From positions 1,929,052 through 1,993,051 of the forward strand of contig JASKMD010000026.1 in NCBI GenBank assembly GCA_030144725.1: a stretch of 64,000 nt of DNA, in the 5' to 3' direction. This DNA is from Haematococcus lacustris. Its lineage: Eukaryota; Chlorophyta; Chlorophyceae; Chlamydomonadales; Haematococcaceae. Below, in pieces: positions 63,259-64,000 of this stretch; position 1 is the stretch's first letter, and each line of letters opens with the position of its first letter. The translations under genes and the position numbers were made by a program. The notes under the pieces were generated by a model. It worked only from the letters and a program-made list of their open reading frames with translations, was not told where the DNA came from and made no database searches.

Positions 63259-64000
63259 GTGAGTTACAGGGGCTGGGACAGGCTGCGGCGGCAGCAGCAG
63301 CGACAGCAGGGGCAGCAGGGGCAACAGCGGCAGCAGGGACAGCGGCAGCAGCAGCACACTGACCAGCCCAGGCCCACACCTGGGGGGCGGCAGCCAGGTG
63401 ACGGTGCAGGCCTCACGTGCAGATTGTGTGCCAGTGGCCGAACAGCCTGCCGCCCATGATGTGTGTAGGGGTGCAGCTGGGGGTGCAGTATAGCTGAGGC
63501 AGCCACATAGCAGCAGGAGCAGCTACGTAAGAGCGCATACTCCCTTCACAACCAGGAGCTATGTTATCTGTAACCCGTAACATAACAGTGGCAGCAGGTG
63601 CAGGCGGTGTGTGAAAGCGTGAGGAGTTGTCAGGCAGCAATCCCTGGCAGGCGAGCACAGCTGTGTCCCCTGATGCGGGTGGCAGCAGCGATGTGGCAGG
63701 GGCGTGAAGGGGAGGGGAGGGTGCCTGAGGCTGTGGGGTGTTGGTGGCTAGGCAGGGGCTGAGAGAGTGGCAGCAGCGGTGGTCGTCCACATCACACAGC
63801 CACATCCATTACGACAGGCACAGCAGCGCACAGAGCCAGGGCTGGTCCAGGGCTGGGAATGGGTAGGACAGGGGATGACCAGCACAAGCAGGGGCGGCTT
63901 GCGGCAGGCTGCACCACTGCTGCCAGGTGCTGGCAGGCTGCTGGGTGCAGGCTCCCCTGCTCTCCTGCTGCTGGCTTCAGGCCTCCCCACGCCATGGTAC
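63259..64000. other. Probable intron of the phosphate translocator gene
   Basis: The sequence starts with a good GTGAGT donor and contains CAG-type repeats (63,290-63,355). No frame continues the translocator in the required phase. A possible exon-like frame after cag at 63,421 (IVCQWPNSLPPMMCVGVQLG) would need another phase and is not supported. Confidence 0.5.

Noticed and set aside
63421..63494. Possible third exon of the phosphate translocator
   Set aside because: Exon 2 ends in phase 2, and joining here would put the attractive frame out of register; the residues also do not match the expected Tyr-Asn-Lys block.

Overview
The window is nuclear DNA of a green alga, most likely a chlamydomonadalean (volvocalean) chlorophyte. 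The evidence is very high GC, genes cut into dozens of short GT..AG exons, introns packed with mini- and microsatellites, long Ala/Gly/Pro/Gln/Ser-rich coding stretches, and plant-like genes including a plastid-type phosphate translocator. A Haematococcus-like genome is a guess that I could not test.

Region 1 (1-8237) is a decayed Ty3/gypsy chromovirus-type retrotransposon whose 5' end lies outside the window. It carries a stack of later insertions. A 423-bp solo LTR (294-716, TSD ctgcc) sits just before the reverse transcriptase. A 4.4-kb CACTA-like element (2770-7163, dinucleotide GT on both sides) splits the integrase between the second Asp and the Glu of its DDE triad. That element in turn holds a 932-bp hAT element (3556-4487, 8-bp TSD accatcac). 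The polypurine tract and the 208-bp 3' LTR close the retrotransposon. Next come an orphan ORF end and an ~0.8-kb unit duplicated in tandem (8392-10035), with a diverged third copy at 32.2 kb.

Region 2 (10.9-27 kb) is a divergent gene pair about 250 bp apart. Cytosolic-type glycyl-tRNA synthetase is on the minus strand (17 exons, all in phase, 695 residues). A DUF676-type serine lipase/esterase with a very long low-complexity insert is on the plus strand.

Region 3 (28.2-30.9 kb, minus) is a secreted single-domain fasciclin (FAS1) protein. Region 4 (32.8-46.6 kb, minus) is a complete SMC1 cohesin ATPase gene in roughly 32 exons. Its introns carry a 430-bp GGGGT array, a GGTGA array and a telomere-like array.

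Region 5 (47.1-62.1 kb) holds a 489-bp hAT-type MITE with a perfect 8-bp TSD. It abuts, and seems to supply the stop codon of, an uncharacterised conserved minus-strand gene (start 52,692). A Claspin/Mrc1-like replication-checkpoint gene diverges from that gene on the plus strand across about 230 bp. Region 6 (62.5 kb to the end) is the 5' part of a plastid phosphate-translocator gene.

The host genes are housekeeping genes and share no evident pathway, although SMC1 and the Claspin-like protein both act at the replication fork and in sister chromatid biology. The novelty is in the nested transposons, the exon fragments copied into introns, and the unusual abundance of pentanucleotide arrays.
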